Positions 52,085 through 61,791 are shown, counted from the stretch's first letter. The stretch is DNA of 64,000 nucleotides from Methanosarcina siciliae T4/M (GCF_000970085.1 NZ_CP009506.1:3968001-4032000), one strand, 5' to 3'. The notes: generated from the letters alone by a model not told the origin. A program made the numbers and translations.

Positions 52085-52721
52085 AGATTTAACTCCCCTA
52101 ATCAGTTTGCGCCTTTGAAAATAATACTTTTACCTTAAGTTTCAATCCAATGTCCCTGGATCCTGCTAACCTTTGAAGGTTTCCCAATTTTCAGGCCTCA
52201 TCGGATTGTATTTTCAACAACCCTCAATCCACGGGATATTAAGACAGATTATCAGATTCCATCGCGGCGAACAAACAACCTCCTGATTAATAATTAGTTA
52301 TTTGCCTTTAAAACGGATGGCTCTATTTCAAACCCCTTACCTCTTCTTCTCTTCATTCCTCCTTTTTTACTATTCCCGGATAAAATGGATTTGGGAAATT
52401 TGCCCCTAATTTTATTACACCTCACAGATTTATTAAATTTTTGTAAAAAGGACAAAAGAACCTGAAAAAGATGTTGATTATTTTCAAACAAGTTGTCAAA
52501 AAACAGATGTTTATAAATTCTTACAAATTCACTAAAAAGATGGAACAAAACAGGTGGTGTAATTAAAATTATTTGGGAGAATATATATCCCATTAATCAT
52601 TATAAGGAGAACGTCCGTGCGGAAAGGTAAAAGGACAGGACCCCGCAAAAAACTCATTACACTTAAATTTATCCTATCATTTGTTCAGAAGATATGCTTT
52701 TACTCAGGAAAATGTGATCTC
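52085..52721. other. Long intergenic region before the NfnA-like gene
   Basis: A 99-codon frame at 52294-52593 (-) is hydrophobic and then basic, but has no ribosome site or recognisable family and is not called. A TATA-like TATATATC (52579-52586) could serve the flavoprotein operon downstream. Nothing else is seen. Confidence 0.4.
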
Positions 52722-53567
52722 ATGGCATATAGAATACTGGAAAAGGAAGAAATTGCCCCATCGGTGCACAGAATGGTAATAGACGCCCCTGACGTGGCAA
52801 AGGCTGCAAAAGCCGGACAGTTCATAATCCTCAGGATTGATGAAAGGGGGGAAAGAGTTCCTCTTACAATTGCGGATTTTGAAGAAGAGAAAGGTACGGT
52901 TACTGTAATATTTCAGGAAATGGGTAAAACCACAAAACAGCTTGCAAAGCTTTCTGCAGGCGATTCCCTTGAAGATCTTGTCGGGCCCCTCGGAACCCCT
53001 GCCGACATCAGAAAGCTTGGCACAGTAATTCTTGTAGGAGGAGGAGTGGGAGTTGCTCCGATCTACCCCCAGGCAAAGGCTTACACAGGTGCAGGCAACA
53101 GGGTAATTTCAATAATCGGTGCCCGAAACAAAGACCTCCTTATCCTTGAAGACGACATGGAAAAAGCCAGTTCCGAACTGTACATAGCAACCGATGACGG
53201 GTCAAAAGGACACCACGGGTTTGTAACCGATATCATGAAAAGGATCCTGGACAGTGGTGAAAAGGTTGCAAGGGTCGTAATTATCGGACCTCCTATCATG
53301 ATGAAAGTAGGAGCAGGTGTTGCTTCCCCCTATGATGTGGAAATACTTGTCAGCCTGAACTCCATAATGGTAGACGGAACCGGGATGTGCGGAGGCTGCA
53401 GAGTTACGGTCGGCGGAGAAACGAAGTTTACATGCGTTGATGGCCCTGAATTTGACGCCCGGAAGGTTGATTTTGTCCAGCTTATGAACAGGCTTGCAAT
53501 GTACCGCGGCGAAGAGGCAAAAGCTGTGGAAAAGTACGAAGAGGAATGCAGGTGCGGACTGCACTGA
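52722..53567 (+). CDS. NfnA/SudB-like ferredoxin-NADP reductase subunit
   Basis: This protein of about 281 residues has an FAD-binding barrel (GQFIILRIDERGERVPLTIA), an NAD-binding domain (VILVGGGVGVAPIYPQ) and a C-terminal Cys cluster (GMCGGCRV...FTCVDGPEF) for an iron-sulfur centre. The start at 52722 (MAYRILEKEEIAP) is the family start. An in-frame GTG at 52617 would add 35 residues without homology. It pairs with the gene 18 bases downstream as a sulfide dehydrogenase or transhydrogenase. Confidence 0.9.
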   Translation: MAYRILEKEEIAPSVHRMVIDAPDVAKAAKAGQFIILRIDERGERVPLTIADFEEEKGTVTVIFQEMGKTTKQLAKLSAGDSLEDLVGPLGTPADIRKLGTVILVGGGVGVAPIYPQAKAYTGAGNRVISIIGARNKDLLILEDDMEKASSELYIATDDGSKGHHGFVTDIMKRILDSGEKVARVVIIGPPIMMKVGAGVASPYDVEILVSLNSIMVDGTGMCGGCRVTVGGETKFTCVDGPEFDARKVDFVQLMNRLAMYRGEEAKAVEKYEEECRCGLH

Positions 53568-53585
53568 GAAGGAGAGGATGAAAAA

Positions 53586-54995
53586 ATGCAAGAAGTACAA
53601 GGAGAAAAAACGGGAAAAACAAAGAAAGAAAGAACCCCGATGCCAGAGCAGCCCGCAGAAGAGCGCAGGAAGAACTTTAATGAAGTAACCCTCGGCTACA
53701 CAAAAGAAGATGCCCTTGCCGAAGCTTCTCGCTGCCTTGCCTGCAAAGACCCGAAGTGTGTTGAGGGCTGCCCTGTGAATGTGGACATTCCGGGCTTTAT
53801 TCAACTTATCTGCGAGGAAAACTTTGAAGGGGCAATCGAAAAAATCAAAGCCACAAACGCCCTCCCTGCAATCTGCGGCCGCGTCTGCCCCCAGGAAACC
53901 CAGTGTGAAGCCCGCTGTGTTCTCGGGAAGAAGAGTCAGCCCGTTGCAATCGGAAGGCTTGAGCGTTTCTGCGCGGACTATGAGCTCGTAAAGGGTGTGG
54001 AGGCCCCTGAAGTCATGCCCCCGACAGGCCAGAAGGTAGCAGTTGTGGGTTCCGGTCCTGCAGGGCTTACTGCCGCAGCAGACCTTGCAAAGCTCGGGCA
54101 CAAAGTAACAATCTTTGAATCCCTGCACAGAGCCGGAGGAGTCCTGAGTTACGGCATCCCCGAGTTCAGGCTTCCGAAAGAAATTGTGAGGCAGGAAGTA
54201 GAATATATCAAAAAGCTAGGGGTAGATGTCAAACCCAATTATATCATTGGCAGGATCAAGACCCTAGACGAACTCTGTGACGATTTCGATGCCGTCTTTC
54301 TGGGTACGGGCGCGGGGCTTCCGAACTTCATGAGAATCGAAGGCGAAAACTTAAACGGTGTATATTCCGCAAACGAATTCCTGACCCGCGTAAACCTCAT
54401 GAAAGCGTATGACCCCGAATATGACACAACAGTCAGGCACGGAAAACATGTGGTTGTTGTGGGAGGCGGAAACGTGGCAATGGACGCAGCCCGCTCTGCT
54501 CTCCGCCTTGGCGCCGACGAGGTAAGCATAGTCTACCGCCGCGGCGAAGACGAGATGCCCGCCCGCCGGGAAGAAGTCGAGCACGCCAAAGAAGAAGGCA
54601 TAACTTTCAGACTCCTTACAAACCCTATCCGTATCCACGGGGACGAAAAGTTCAACATAACAGGCGTCGAATGCATAAAAATGGAACTTGGAGAACCCGA
54701 TAAGTCCGGCAGGAGAAGCCCTGTCCCTGTAGAAGGTTCGGGGTTCCTTATCCCTGCAGATGTTGTGATAATCGCCATAGGCACCTCCCCGAACCCGATC
54801 ATTTTCAAAGGCTCGGAAGGCCTTGAACAGAACAGGCGGGGCACTGTTGTTGCTGACGAGGAAACCGGCGCAACATCCAAATGCGGAGTCTTTGCCGGCG
54901 GAGACGTGGTCACAGGTGCAGCAACAGTAATCAGTGCGATGGGCGCAGGTAAAAAAGCTGCAAAGGCAATTGATGCGTTTTTGAAAGAAAAGTGA
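53586..54995 (+). CDS. NfnB/SudA-like glutamate synthase small-chain homologue
   Basis: This 469-residue flavoprotein has two N-terminal Cys clusters for 4Fe-4S centres (CLACKDPKCVEGCP near residue 53, CGRVCPQETQCEARC near 98). FAD (VVGSGPAGLTAAADLAKLGH) and NADPH (VVVGGGNVAMDAARSALRLG) Rossmann motifs follow, with a final GDVVTGAATVISAMGAGKKA. With the upstream subunit it probably transfers electrons between NAD(P)H and ferredoxin, or reduces polysulfide. Confidence 0.92.
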   Translation: MQEVQGEKTGKTKKERTPMPEQPAEERRKNFNEVTLGYTKEDALAEASRCLACKDPKCVEGCPVNVDIPGFIQLICEENFEGAIEKIKATNALPAICGRVCPQETQCEARCVLGKKSQPVAIGRLERFCADYELVKGVEAPEVMPPTGQKVAVVGSGPAGLTAAADLAKLGHKVTIFESLHRAGGVLSYGIPEFRLPKEIVRQEVEYIKKLGVDVKPNYIIGRIKTLDELCDDFDAVFLGTGAGLPNFMRIEGENLNGVYSANEFLTRVNLMKAYDPEYDTTVRHGKHVVVVGGGNVAMDAARSALRLGADEVSIVYRRGEDEMPARREEVEHAKEEGITFRLLTNPIRIHGDEKFNITGVECIKMELGEPDKSGRRSPVPVEGSGFLIPADVVIIAIGTSPNPIIFKGSEGLEQNRRGTVVADEETGATSKCGVFAGGDVVTGAATVISAMGAGKKAAKAIDAFLKEK

Positions 54996-55117
54996 GACAA
55001 AAAATAAAGAGAACAATTGTAAAGATGAGATAAAAGAAAAACTGAAAAAGCTTCTTTTACTACTTTTAATTTCTTTTATCTCGCCTATTACCTGTGATTT
55101 TTTGAAGAACCGTTTAC

Positions 55118-56068
55118 TCAAAAACTAGAGATCATATCAAACTCTTTTTCCGCCCGAGAATAACGGCCATTTTCCATATATCTGCAACCAGCTTCAAGAT
55201 GAGGCAAATCTTTTTGCACCATAGTCAAGAACCCATACATTTCAGTAGCTTCCACAGAAACTTCTGAGCACTCCGAATCTTTTAATTTCTCCAGAATCTT
55301 TTGGGATTCAGAAAATTTGTCAGCAGCATTCCCAAATTCATCTGCGGCTTTACCCCATTTCTCAGTGTCGGCATAATTCATTCCGTTGAAAAGATATTCA
55401 GATCCGTCCATATACAGGTACATTCCACTCATCATTTCTCTAAATTCCTCGCACATATTTCCGCTGGTTTCCAGGTCGGCTCTCAATAGAATAAAACTAT
55501 TCTTCTGTTCTACTGGAACCGAATCAAGATCGATCCTGAAGATTTTTTCTTTTGCCGAAATTAATGAAGTAGACGACTCGTTTAAAGCTCCGTTCACCAT
55601 GTCAAGTTCTTTTTTACCCAGGTTAAATTCTCCAGAATACATATATGCTAAGGATTTATCAAAATGTTCCATAGCTATAAGCAGATATTCCAGAGAGCGA
55701 ACCCTATCCAGACCGCCTTCAGCTAAAATTTTATAATTCTGAATATCTTTGTTTTCCTCTTCGTAATCCGAGGAGATATCATTAAGAATTCTTTGAGCAT
55801 TCTCAAAATCTGCCCTCGAGGCTTTAAGGTTCTTTTTTGCAGCCGTATAGGTGCCAGACTCTATGTCTTCTTTTATAGACATAATTCTGCTTTCAGCATT
55901 GTTGATAAGTAAAAAAGAAGTATCGAATTCCTCTGCAGCAGAAACTTTATTATCTACTTCTGCAGCAGAAGCTTCATCCTCCACACATCCCGAAAAAATA
56001 ATCACCAAAAAGAGCCCCAGAAAAATAAGACTACTTCTTCCCAGTATCGCTTTATTTCTTGTGTCCAG
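55118..56068 (-). CDS. Helical lipoprotein of unknown function
   Basis: The mature part of about 290 residues is all-helical with heptad- and TPR-like segments (NAESRIMSIKEDIESGTYTA, EYLLIAMEHFDKSLAYMYSG, WGKAADEFGNAADKFSESQK). A lipobox FSGC follows a hydrophobic stretch (SSLIFLGLFLVIIFSGC) that continues upstream of the GTG at 56008. No ATG, GTG or TTG precedes this signal in frame. A CTG at 56068 with GGGGGTTG upstream is the only plausible start, so an unusual start or a frameshift is inferred. It is probably anchored outside the membrane. Confidence 0.65.
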   Translation of the reverse strand: MDTRNKAILGRSSLIFLGLFLVIIFSGCVEDEASAAEVDNKVSAAEEFDTSFLLINNAESRIMSIKEDIESGTYTAAKKNLKASRADFENAQRILNDISSDYEEENKDIQNYKILAEGGLDRVRSLEYLLIAMEHFDKSLAYMYSGEFNLGKKELDMVNGALNESSTSLISAKEKIFRIDLDSVPVEQKNSFILLRADLETSGNMCEEFREMMSGMYLYMDGSEYLFNGMNYADTEKWGKAADEFGNAADKFSESQKILEKLKDSECSEVSVEATEMYGFLTMVQKDLPHLEAGCRYMENGRYSRAEKEFDMISSF

Positions 56069-56377
56069 ATTTCAACCCCCCAATAATACTAAAGGAAAAT
56101 AAACTTTCAGAGATTCGTGTTTCTCTCAATGAAAACACGACATATTGAAAGCCAAAACACCTTATTTGAAAACATTCCTCTAGTAAATAAAATAGAGTTT
56201 GCACTTTAAGATTATAAGTTTTTCTATAAATGAACATTAATTAAGATATAAATTTATTATTTGTGTTTATAAAATAAGATGTGACCAAATAAAAATTTGA
56301 CTAAAATAGGAACAGGAAAAAATGGAAACAGGAAAAAATAGGAACAGGAAAAATAAAAAGAGGGAATGTTAAAAATA

Positions 56378-56560
56378 TTAAACGATCTCAAGAACCACTT
56401 TCAAAAGCACGACCAAAACAACGATCAAAAACAAGGTCCATAAAAACGGCAAAATCACCCTGAGAAAGAAATACAGTAATATTGCGATTAAAATTAATTG
56501 TACTAAAGAAAGTTTTCTTCTTCCCACACGCAGGAAGCGACGATTGAATCCGTGAGCCAT
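56378..56560 (-). CDS. Small membrane protein (60 aa)
   Basis: A basic N-terminus (MAHGFNRRFLRVGRRK) precedes two closely spaced hydrophobic segments (LVQLILIAILLYFFLRVILP and FLWTLFLIVVLVVLLKVVLE), enough for a hairpin in the membrane. It is monocistronic, with AT-rich flanks. No family is known; such miniproteins are common in Methanosarcina. Confidence 0.6.
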   Translation of the reverse strand: MAHGFNRRFLRVGRRKLSLVQLILIAILLYFFLRVILPFLWTLFLIVVLVVLLKVVLEIV

Positions 56561-56758
56561 GCTGTAAACCTTCCAGAGTTCTCTTTTTTATAAGTTAACT
56601 GTCACTTTCTTATTATATTTTTCGTCCATAGATAGGTATATATTTTAAAAAAATACAGGAAATTAACCCGAAATGAAAGAAAAAAAATTGAAACCTGCAT
56701 CTATTTAAAAAATATTATATTGAATGTTTAAAAAGTTTAGTCGGAAAAAATTCAATAG

Positions 56759-56830
56759 CAGGTCTGCTGGGAATCGAACCCAGGTTCGGAGCTCCGGAGG
56801 CTCCAGTGATATCCTCTACACCACAGACCT
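56759..56830 (-). tRNA. tRNA-Arg (CCG)
   Basis: The 72-base sequence folds as a tRNA: acceptor AGGTCTG/CAGACCT, anticodon stem GGAGC/GCTCC with loop CTCCGGA (anticodon CCG), and T arm CTGGG-TTCGAAT-CCCAG. The D loop has GGA with A20, an arginine identity base. There is no encoded CCA and no intron. It reads the CGG codon. No integration scar is seen next to it. Confidence 0.93.
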
Positions 56831-57058
56831 TCATTGTGAAAAAGTTACGCCCGGTTAACTGACATACAGGAATGCAATCAGTTAACTGGCTGTTTATAGT
56901 GCCAAATAGCTTATAAATTTAATCCTCAATCAAATTATAAATATTCTTAAAGAAAGTTGATCAAAAGAAACTTGCTGCAGGCCAATTTAAAGATTTCAGG
57001 ATTTATATTGGGTTCAGGCTATTTTGGTTCAGGCTATTTTAGTATCTAGTTCAGAATC

Positions 57059-57601
57059 TCACTCTTCCCACTTCTCCCCATATTTTTCTTCAAACACAAG
57101 TTCCGAAAGGGCTTTCCTTGTAGAAGTTCTTTTTCCGGGGGCGGGATCCCCTATAGCAAGCACTGCCATAAGTTCGAGCTTTGATGGGCAACCCAGGATT
57201 GAATTAACCTTTTCATGCTGGTTCAGGATTTCTCCGAGCCAGACTGCCCCCAGGCCGAGCTCACAGCAGGCAAGGAGCATGTTCTGGATGGAAGCCCCTA
57301 TTGCCTGGATATCTTTTGTCCTGTTGTACGAATTTTCGGAATCAAGGAAGGCTGTGATAAGTAAGGGGGCTCCTGCCACTGTTTTAGAATAATTAGTGCA
57401 TTCCGAGAGCTTCTGTATGGTTTCGGGGTCCCTGATAACTGCGAAACGCCAGGGCTGGTTGTTCAAACCGGAAGGAGCCCAGCGGCCCGCATTGAGGATT
57501 GTGTTGATTCCTTCCTTGCTGATGAGTTTGTCCGTAAACTCCCGGACACTCCTTCTATTGATGATGGTTTCAATGACTTTGCTTTCTCCTGTTACTGGCA
57601 T
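57059..57601 (-). CDS. Nitroreductase-family flavoprotein
   Basis: This 180-residue FMN enzyme has the family motifs NRRSVREFTDKLIS, AGRWAPSGLNNQPWRFAVI and IGASIQNMLLACCELGLGAV with a C-terminal GDPAPGKR. It acts as a homodimer reducing quinones, nitro compounds or flavins with NAD(P)H. It is monocistronic. The substrate cannot be told from sequence. Confidence 0.92.
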   Translation of the reverse strand: MPVTGESKVIETIINRRSVREFTDKLISKEGINTILNAGRWAPSGLNNQPWRFAVIRDPETIQKLSECTNYSKTVAGAPLLITAFLDSENSYNRTKDIQAIGASIQNMLLACCELGLGAVWLGEILNQHEKVNSILGCPSKLELMAVLAIGDPAPGKRTSTRKALSELVFEEKYGEKWEE

Positions 57602-57954
57602 ATTTTCTCTCCTGATTGAATTTTCAATTTCAGATTTATGAACTTTCTGTTAAAAGATTGAAATCAGGTTATAAAACATAATTGAAAAACGTTTTCGTAG
57701 TAAAGGAAAGAATTCTTTCACTCCTGAGCCAATTCCTTCAATTCAATATTTGTCTCTCTTAATTACGATATCGGATCTTTGAGTAACTTTTATCTGGTTG
57801 GCAGGCCGGTAAAGACCCTCAGTGGCGCGGGAAAGAAAGATTGAAAGTTTCTAGCTCCGGGTATCAGAATAGATCAAACAGTTAGTGAAAGACCACCGGT
57901 CAGAAAAAAGTCCCGAAGAATCAGAAAAACCGGAGAAAACTGGAAGAAAATTTG
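57602..57954. other. Spacer between the nitroreductase and ilvC
   Basis: No gene is seen in this stretch. Its left part must hold the promoter for the - strand nitroreductase gene (TATA-like TTATAA at 57669-57674). The right part leads into the terminator of ilvC. Confidence 0.4.
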
Positions 57955-57989
57955 AAAAAACAAATCACCAGACCACCAGGACGGTGGCC
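57955..57989 (-). terminator. Terminator after ilvC
   Basis: On the - strand, GGCCACC and GGTGGTC form a 7-bp stem (one G-U pair) around GTCCT at 57971-57989. A TTTTTT run (57955-57960) follows shortly after. It lies 27 bases beyond the ilvC stop. Confidence 0.6.
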
Positions 57990-58015
57990 TGAAACTGAAA
58001 AAAGCAACTTAAAGC

Positions 58016-59023
58016 TTAGTCGTCATCAATCTTCTTGTTGAGCCAGGGAATGTTTGCCCGGATCTGTTTTCCGACAACCTCAAGCTGGTGTTCCTTTTCC
58101 TGGCGTTCCATGGCTTTGAGTACGGGGTGGTTAACCATGCCTTCAAGAACGAATTCCTTTGCAAACTCACCGTTCTGGATCTTTTCAAGGGCTTCGTACA
58201 TGGCTTCACGGGATTCTTCATTGATGACTCTCGGGCCAACGGTCATGCCGCCGTATTCAGCAGTGTTGGAAACGGAGTGCCACATCCTCTCAAGCCCGCC
58301 TTCGTAGATAAGGTCAACAATGAGCTTGACTTCATGGCAGGTTTCGAAATAGGCCATTTCAGGCTGGTATCCTGCTTCCACAAGCACTTCAAAAGCGGTC
58401 TTGATAAGTGAGGAAAGCCCTCCGCAGAGGTCAACCTGTTCTCCGAAAAGGTCGGTTTCGGTTTCTTCACGGAAAGTGGTCTCGTAAACTCCTGCCCTGG
58501 TTGCCCCGATACCCTTAGCGTAGGCCAGTGCAAGGTCTCTTGCTTTTCCGGTTGCGTCCTGGTAGACTGCAATCAGGCCCGGCACTCCGATGCCTTCTGT
58601 GTAGGTTCTCCTGACAATGTGGCCGGGGCCTTTGGGAGCGACCATGAAGACGTCAACATCTTTCGGAGGCACGATCTGGTTGTAGTGGATATTGAATCCG
58701 TGGGCAAAAACAAGGGCGTTACCGGCTTCCAGATTGGGTTCAATCTGAGAATAGTAAACAGCTGCCTGTTTTTCGTCCGGAAGGAGAATCATGATAACGT
58801 CTGCAGCTTTTGCAGCTTCTTCGACAGACATAACCTTCAGACCATCAGACTCGGCTTTTTCCCAGCTGGAGCTGCCTTTCCTGAGCCCGACCACAACATT
58901 GAGCCCGGATTCATGCAGATTTCTGGCGTGCGCATGGCCCTGGCTTCCGTAACCCATTATTGCAATTGTTTTATCTTGAAGTGCATCAAAAGTTGTTTCG
59001 TTATCATAAATTATCGTTGCCAT
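58016..59023 (-). CDS. ilvC: Ketol-acid reductoisomerase
   Basis: This 335-residue class I enzyme has the NAD(P) motif IMGYGSQGHAHARNLHESG, FMVAPKGPGHIVRR in the knotted C-domain boundary, and metal-binding ETDLFGEQVDLCGG with E in MAYFETCHEVKLIVDLI. It converts acetolactate or acetohydroxybutyrate to dihydroxy acids for valine and isoleucine. It is third in the ilvB-ilvN-ilvC order. A structured spacer separates it from ilvN. Confidence 0.97.
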   Translation of the reverse strand: MATIIYDNETTFDALQDKTIAIMGYGSQGHAHARNLHESGLNVVVGLRKGSSSWEKAESDGLKVMSVEEAAKAADVIMILLPDEKQAAVYYSQIEPNLEAGNALVFAHGFNIHYNQIVPPKDVDVFMVAPKGPGHIVRRTYTEGIGVPGLIAVYQDATGKARDLALAYAKGIGATRAGVYETTFREETETDLFGEQVDLCGGLSSLIKTAFEVLVEAGYQPEMAYFETCHEVKLIVDLIYEGGLERMWHSVSNTAEYGGMTVGPRVINEESREAMYEALEKIQNGEFAKEFVLEGMVNHPVLKAMERQEKEHQLEVVGKQIRANIPWLNKKIDDD

Positions 59024-59184
59024 TCCTTAATTCTCCTGATTAATTTTACTGATTGATTTTCCTGATATATTCCTTAATTTTTTAATGAAAATTTCCCGTA
59101 TTATTCAGGGAAGTGCTTAATTTCAAGCATGGATGTTTCCCTGAGAATTAAACTGATTTCCGAAAAGTTATTGTTTCTGGGTTA

Positions 59185-59272
59185 GGGCAGCCTTCTGGAG
59201 TGTAAAGGGAGACCGGAAACCCGGAACGTTTTTAAGAAGGCCTTTAGAATTCGAAAAGGCTTCCGGCTGCCC
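59185..59272 (-). ncRNA. Structured leader or processing element before ilvC
   Basis: In the 300-base ilvN-ilvC gap, GGGCAGCC (59185-59192) pairs with GGCTGCCC (59265-59272). Inside lie CCGG pairs around 59212-59223 and a hairpin of GAAGGCCTTT with AAAAGGCTTC (about 59235-59263). Together they form a branched RNA closed by a GC-rich stem about 160 bases before ilvC. It may be a leader regulator, a stability element or a terminator. It matches no riboswitch class I know. Confidence 0.45.
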
Positions 59273-59324
59273 CAATCTGTGAAAAATAATTGAGCAGCTA
59301 CCTCCCATTACCTGTCCTTAATAT

Positions 59325-59810
59325 TTAAACCTTCTTTGGCCCGCGCACCATTGCAATCTTGCCTGTCCTGACCATTTCCTTGATCCCGAACTGGCGGAGA
59401 AGTTTTTCAATTGCCTGAATCTTGCTTTCGTCCCCTGTTACCTCAACGGTCATGGACTTGGGGGCAACATCCACTATCCTGGCCCTGAAGATATTAGCTA
59501 TCTGGATAATCTCCGACCTTGTGTTCACATCCGCTGAGACCTTGATAAGGGCAAGCTCCCGCTCAACCGCATCATCGCTTCCGATATCCGAGACCTTGAT
59601 AACATCTATAAGCTTGTTGAGCTGCTTTGTTACCTGTTCAAGCACATGGTCATCCCCATGCACAACAATGGTTATTCTCGAAATATCAGGGTCTTCGGTA
59701 ACTCCCACAGCCAGGCTGTCTATATTGTATCCGCGCCTTGAGAAAAGGGAGGCAACTCTGGTGAGCACACCTGACTTATTTTCCACAAGGACTGCAAGCG
59801 TGTGTTTCAT
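59325..59810 (-). CDS. ilvN: Acetolactate synthase regulatory subunit
   Basis: This 161-residue ACT-domain protein begins HTLAVLVENKSGVLTRVASL and has FSRRGYNIDSLAVG with a C-terminal half containing FRARIVDVAPKSMTVEVTG. It binds valine and activates or inhibits IlvB. Its start overlaps the last base of the ilvB stop, which ties their translation together. Length is normal. Confidence 0.95.
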   Translation of the reverse strand: MKHTLAVLVENKSGVLTRVASLFSRRGYNIDSLAVGVTEDPDISRITIVVHGDDHVLEQVTKQLNKLIDVIKVSDIGSDDAVERELALIKVSADVNTRSEIIQIANIFRARIVDVAPKSMTVEVTGDESKIQAIEKLLRQFGIKEMVRTGKIAMVRGPKKV

Positions 59811-61504
59811 CAGTGTTCCTCCAGGTCGATGATCTCATTAATTGCAGCTCCTGCCGGCACCATCGGATAGACATTTGCTTCACATTCAACAATCACTTCG
59901 ACAACAGCAGGCCTTCCGGACTCTACAGCCTCTTCGATTGCAGGCCTGACTTCGGAAGGCTTTTCCGCACGCAGTCCGAGTGCACCGTAGGCTTCGGCAA
60001 GCTTTACGAAGTCAACACTGCCCTTGATGAAGGTGTGGGAATACCTCCGGTCATAGAAGAGTTCCTGCCACTGCCTGACCATGCCCAGGTAACCGTTGTT
60101 CAGGATCACGGAAACAACAGGGATATCGTTCTGGACCAGGGTTGCAAGCTCCTGAGAGTTCATCTGGAAAGAGCCATCGCCTGCGATATTGATAACGTTC
60201 TTATCCGGCTTTCCGACCTTGGCACCCATGGCTGCAGGAAGCCCGTATCCCATTGTACCGAGCCCGCCTGAAGTAAGGAAGGTCCTGGGTTTACTATATT
60301 TGAAGTACTGAGCTGACCACATCTGATGTTGCCCGACTTCCGTAACTATGATTGCATCTTTACAGACTTCGGAGATCTGCTCGACAACAAACTGAGGCAT
60401 TATAGTATCCGAACACACCTCTCTGTAGGCAAGAGGATACTCCTTCTTCCACTGTTTTATCTTTTCAATCCATTCAGTGGAATTGCAGCGCCGGACATAT
60501 TTGATAAGAGACTTGAGTATCTGCTTTGCGTCCCCGACAATAGGCACATGCACCTTTACATTCTTGGAGATCTCGGCAGGGTCAACATCAATATGGATAA
60601 CCCTGGCGTTGGGGGCAAAAGACTCAAGTTTGCCGGTAACCCGGTCGTCAAACCTTGCGCCCACAGCAATAATAAGATCGGACTCCTGAACTGCATAGTT
60701 TGCGTATTTGCACCCGTGCATTCCGAGCATTCCGACATAGAGGGGGTGTTCAGTCGGGATAGCGCTTATCCCCATAAGGGTAGTGGTAACCGGAGCCATG
60801 AGAGTCTCGGCCATCTCAACGAGCTCCGCACTCGCGTTCGAACTTATAACTCCTCCTCCTGCATAGATTATGGGTCTACAGGAGTTTGCAATCTCTTCGG
60901 CGGCTCGTTTTATTTGCTGCGTATTACCCTTGTAAGTGGGCTTGTAGCCTCTGAGCGCTACCTTGTCAGGATATTGTAAGTCAATCTCTATATTCTGTAC
61001 ATCCTTTGGAAGGTCAATTAATACCGGGCCAGGCCTTCCGGTTGAAGCAATATGGAAGGCTTCTTTTACAATCCTCGGGATTTCTAATGGGTCCTGTACG
61101 AGATAGTTGTGCTTGGTAATTGGCATAGTAATGCCGGTAATATCTGCTTCCTGGAAAGCATCGTTTCCGATAAGGGACCTTGGTACCTGGCCGGTTAAGG
61201 CTACAATTGGCACTGAGTCCATATATGCGGTAGCAATGCCTGTTACCAGGTTGGTTGCTCCGGGACCTGAAGTAGAAACGCAGACCCCGGTCTTTCCAGT
61301 AGCACGAGCGTACCCGTCCGCCGCGTGAGCTGCTGCCTGTTCGTGGCGTACAAGTATGTGGCGCAGATCTGAATCATAGAGTTCGTTGTAGAAAGGAATG
61401 ATCTGCCCTCCGGGGTATCCGAAGAGAGTGTCAACCCCTTCCTTTTCAAGGCACTTTATTAGAGCCTTTGCGCCGTTGACTTTTTCTGTTGACCCGGTTG
61501 TCAT
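59810..61504 (-). CDS. ilvB: Acetolactate synthase catalytic subunit
   Basis: This 564-residue thiamine-diphosphate enzyme has the catalytic Glu in ILVRHEQAAAHAADGYARAT. It also has the FAD region SGPGATNLVTGIATAYMDSV and the ThDP/Mg motif GDGSFQMNSQELATLVQND with NNGYLGMVRQW. It makes acetolactate (valine, leucine) or acetohydroxybutyrate (isoleucine). The start is preceded by GGAGAT. A 16-base palindrome lies in the leader. Confidence 0.96.
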   Translation of the reverse strand: MTTGSTEKVNGAKALIKCLEKEGVDTLFGYPGGQIIPFYNELYDSDLRHILVRHEQAAAHAADGYARATGKTGVCVSTSGPGATNLVTGIATAYMDSVPIVALTGQVPRSLIGNDAFQEADITGITMPITKHNYLVQDPLEIPRIVKEAFHIASTGRPGPVLIDLPKDVQNIEIDLQYPDKVALRGYKPTYKGNTQQIKRAAEEIANSCRPIIYAGGGVISSNASAELVEMAETLMAPVTTTLMGISAIPTEHPLYVGMLGMHGCKYANYAVQESDLIIAVGARFDDRVTGKLESFAPNARVIHIDVDPAEISKNVKVHVPIVGDAKQILKSLIKYVRRCNSTEWIEKIKQWKKEYPLAYREVCSDTIMPQFVVEQISEVCKDAIIVTEVGQHQMWSAQYFKYSKPRTFLTSGGLGTMGYGLPAAMGAKVGKPDKNVINIAGDGSFQMNSQELATLVQNDIPVVSVILNNGYLGMVRQWQELFYDRRYSHTFIKGSVDFVKLAEAYGALGLRAEKPSEVRPAIEEAVESGRPAVVEVIVECEANVYPMVPAGAAINEIIDLEEH

Positions 61505-61791
61505 TATTTATCTCCTTACTTATTTCTTAGTTTAACTGAGTACCCAGGTGGGTACCTTTCCAGTTAAGTGTGTATTTACAAGAAATACTTTTTTATCTCT
61601 CACACTCACATTTTTTTATTACTGGTTTAGTAAATACATCATAATCAATCATGTTATATATGGATAAGGGTCTCTTCGGGTATAAAGAGTGTCAGAGATC
61701 CCATATTTCAAAAATTTCTTCAAACAGGAAAAAAGGAGAGGACCGAAAAGTCCTCCTGAGAAACTTTTGAAGTTCCGCATCCTTTTGTGAC
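61505..61791 (-). other. Spacer and leader between cimA and ilvB
   Basis: The only clear structure is the inverted repeat GTACCCA-GG-TGGGTAC at 61540-61555, 36-51 bases before the ilvB start. It could be an operator or a leader hairpin. A T-rich and TATA-like region (about 61610-61660) may hold the ilvB promoter. No gene is seen. Confidence 0.5.

Noticed and set aside
52294..52593. 99-codon frame on the - strand before the NfnA-like gene
   Set aside because: No ribosome site, no recognisable family, and low-complexity basic sequence at the end. Left as intergenic.
53202..55121. Long antisense frames (308, 155 and 256 codons) across the NfnAB-like genes
   Set aside because: They are shadows of two clearly recognised genes, caused by codon usage. 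No motifs or start signals.
56759..56830. tRNA-Arg as the integration site of the mobile element
   Set aside because: No repeat of the tRNA 3' end is found at the element ends. The element boundaries lie in arsM instead.
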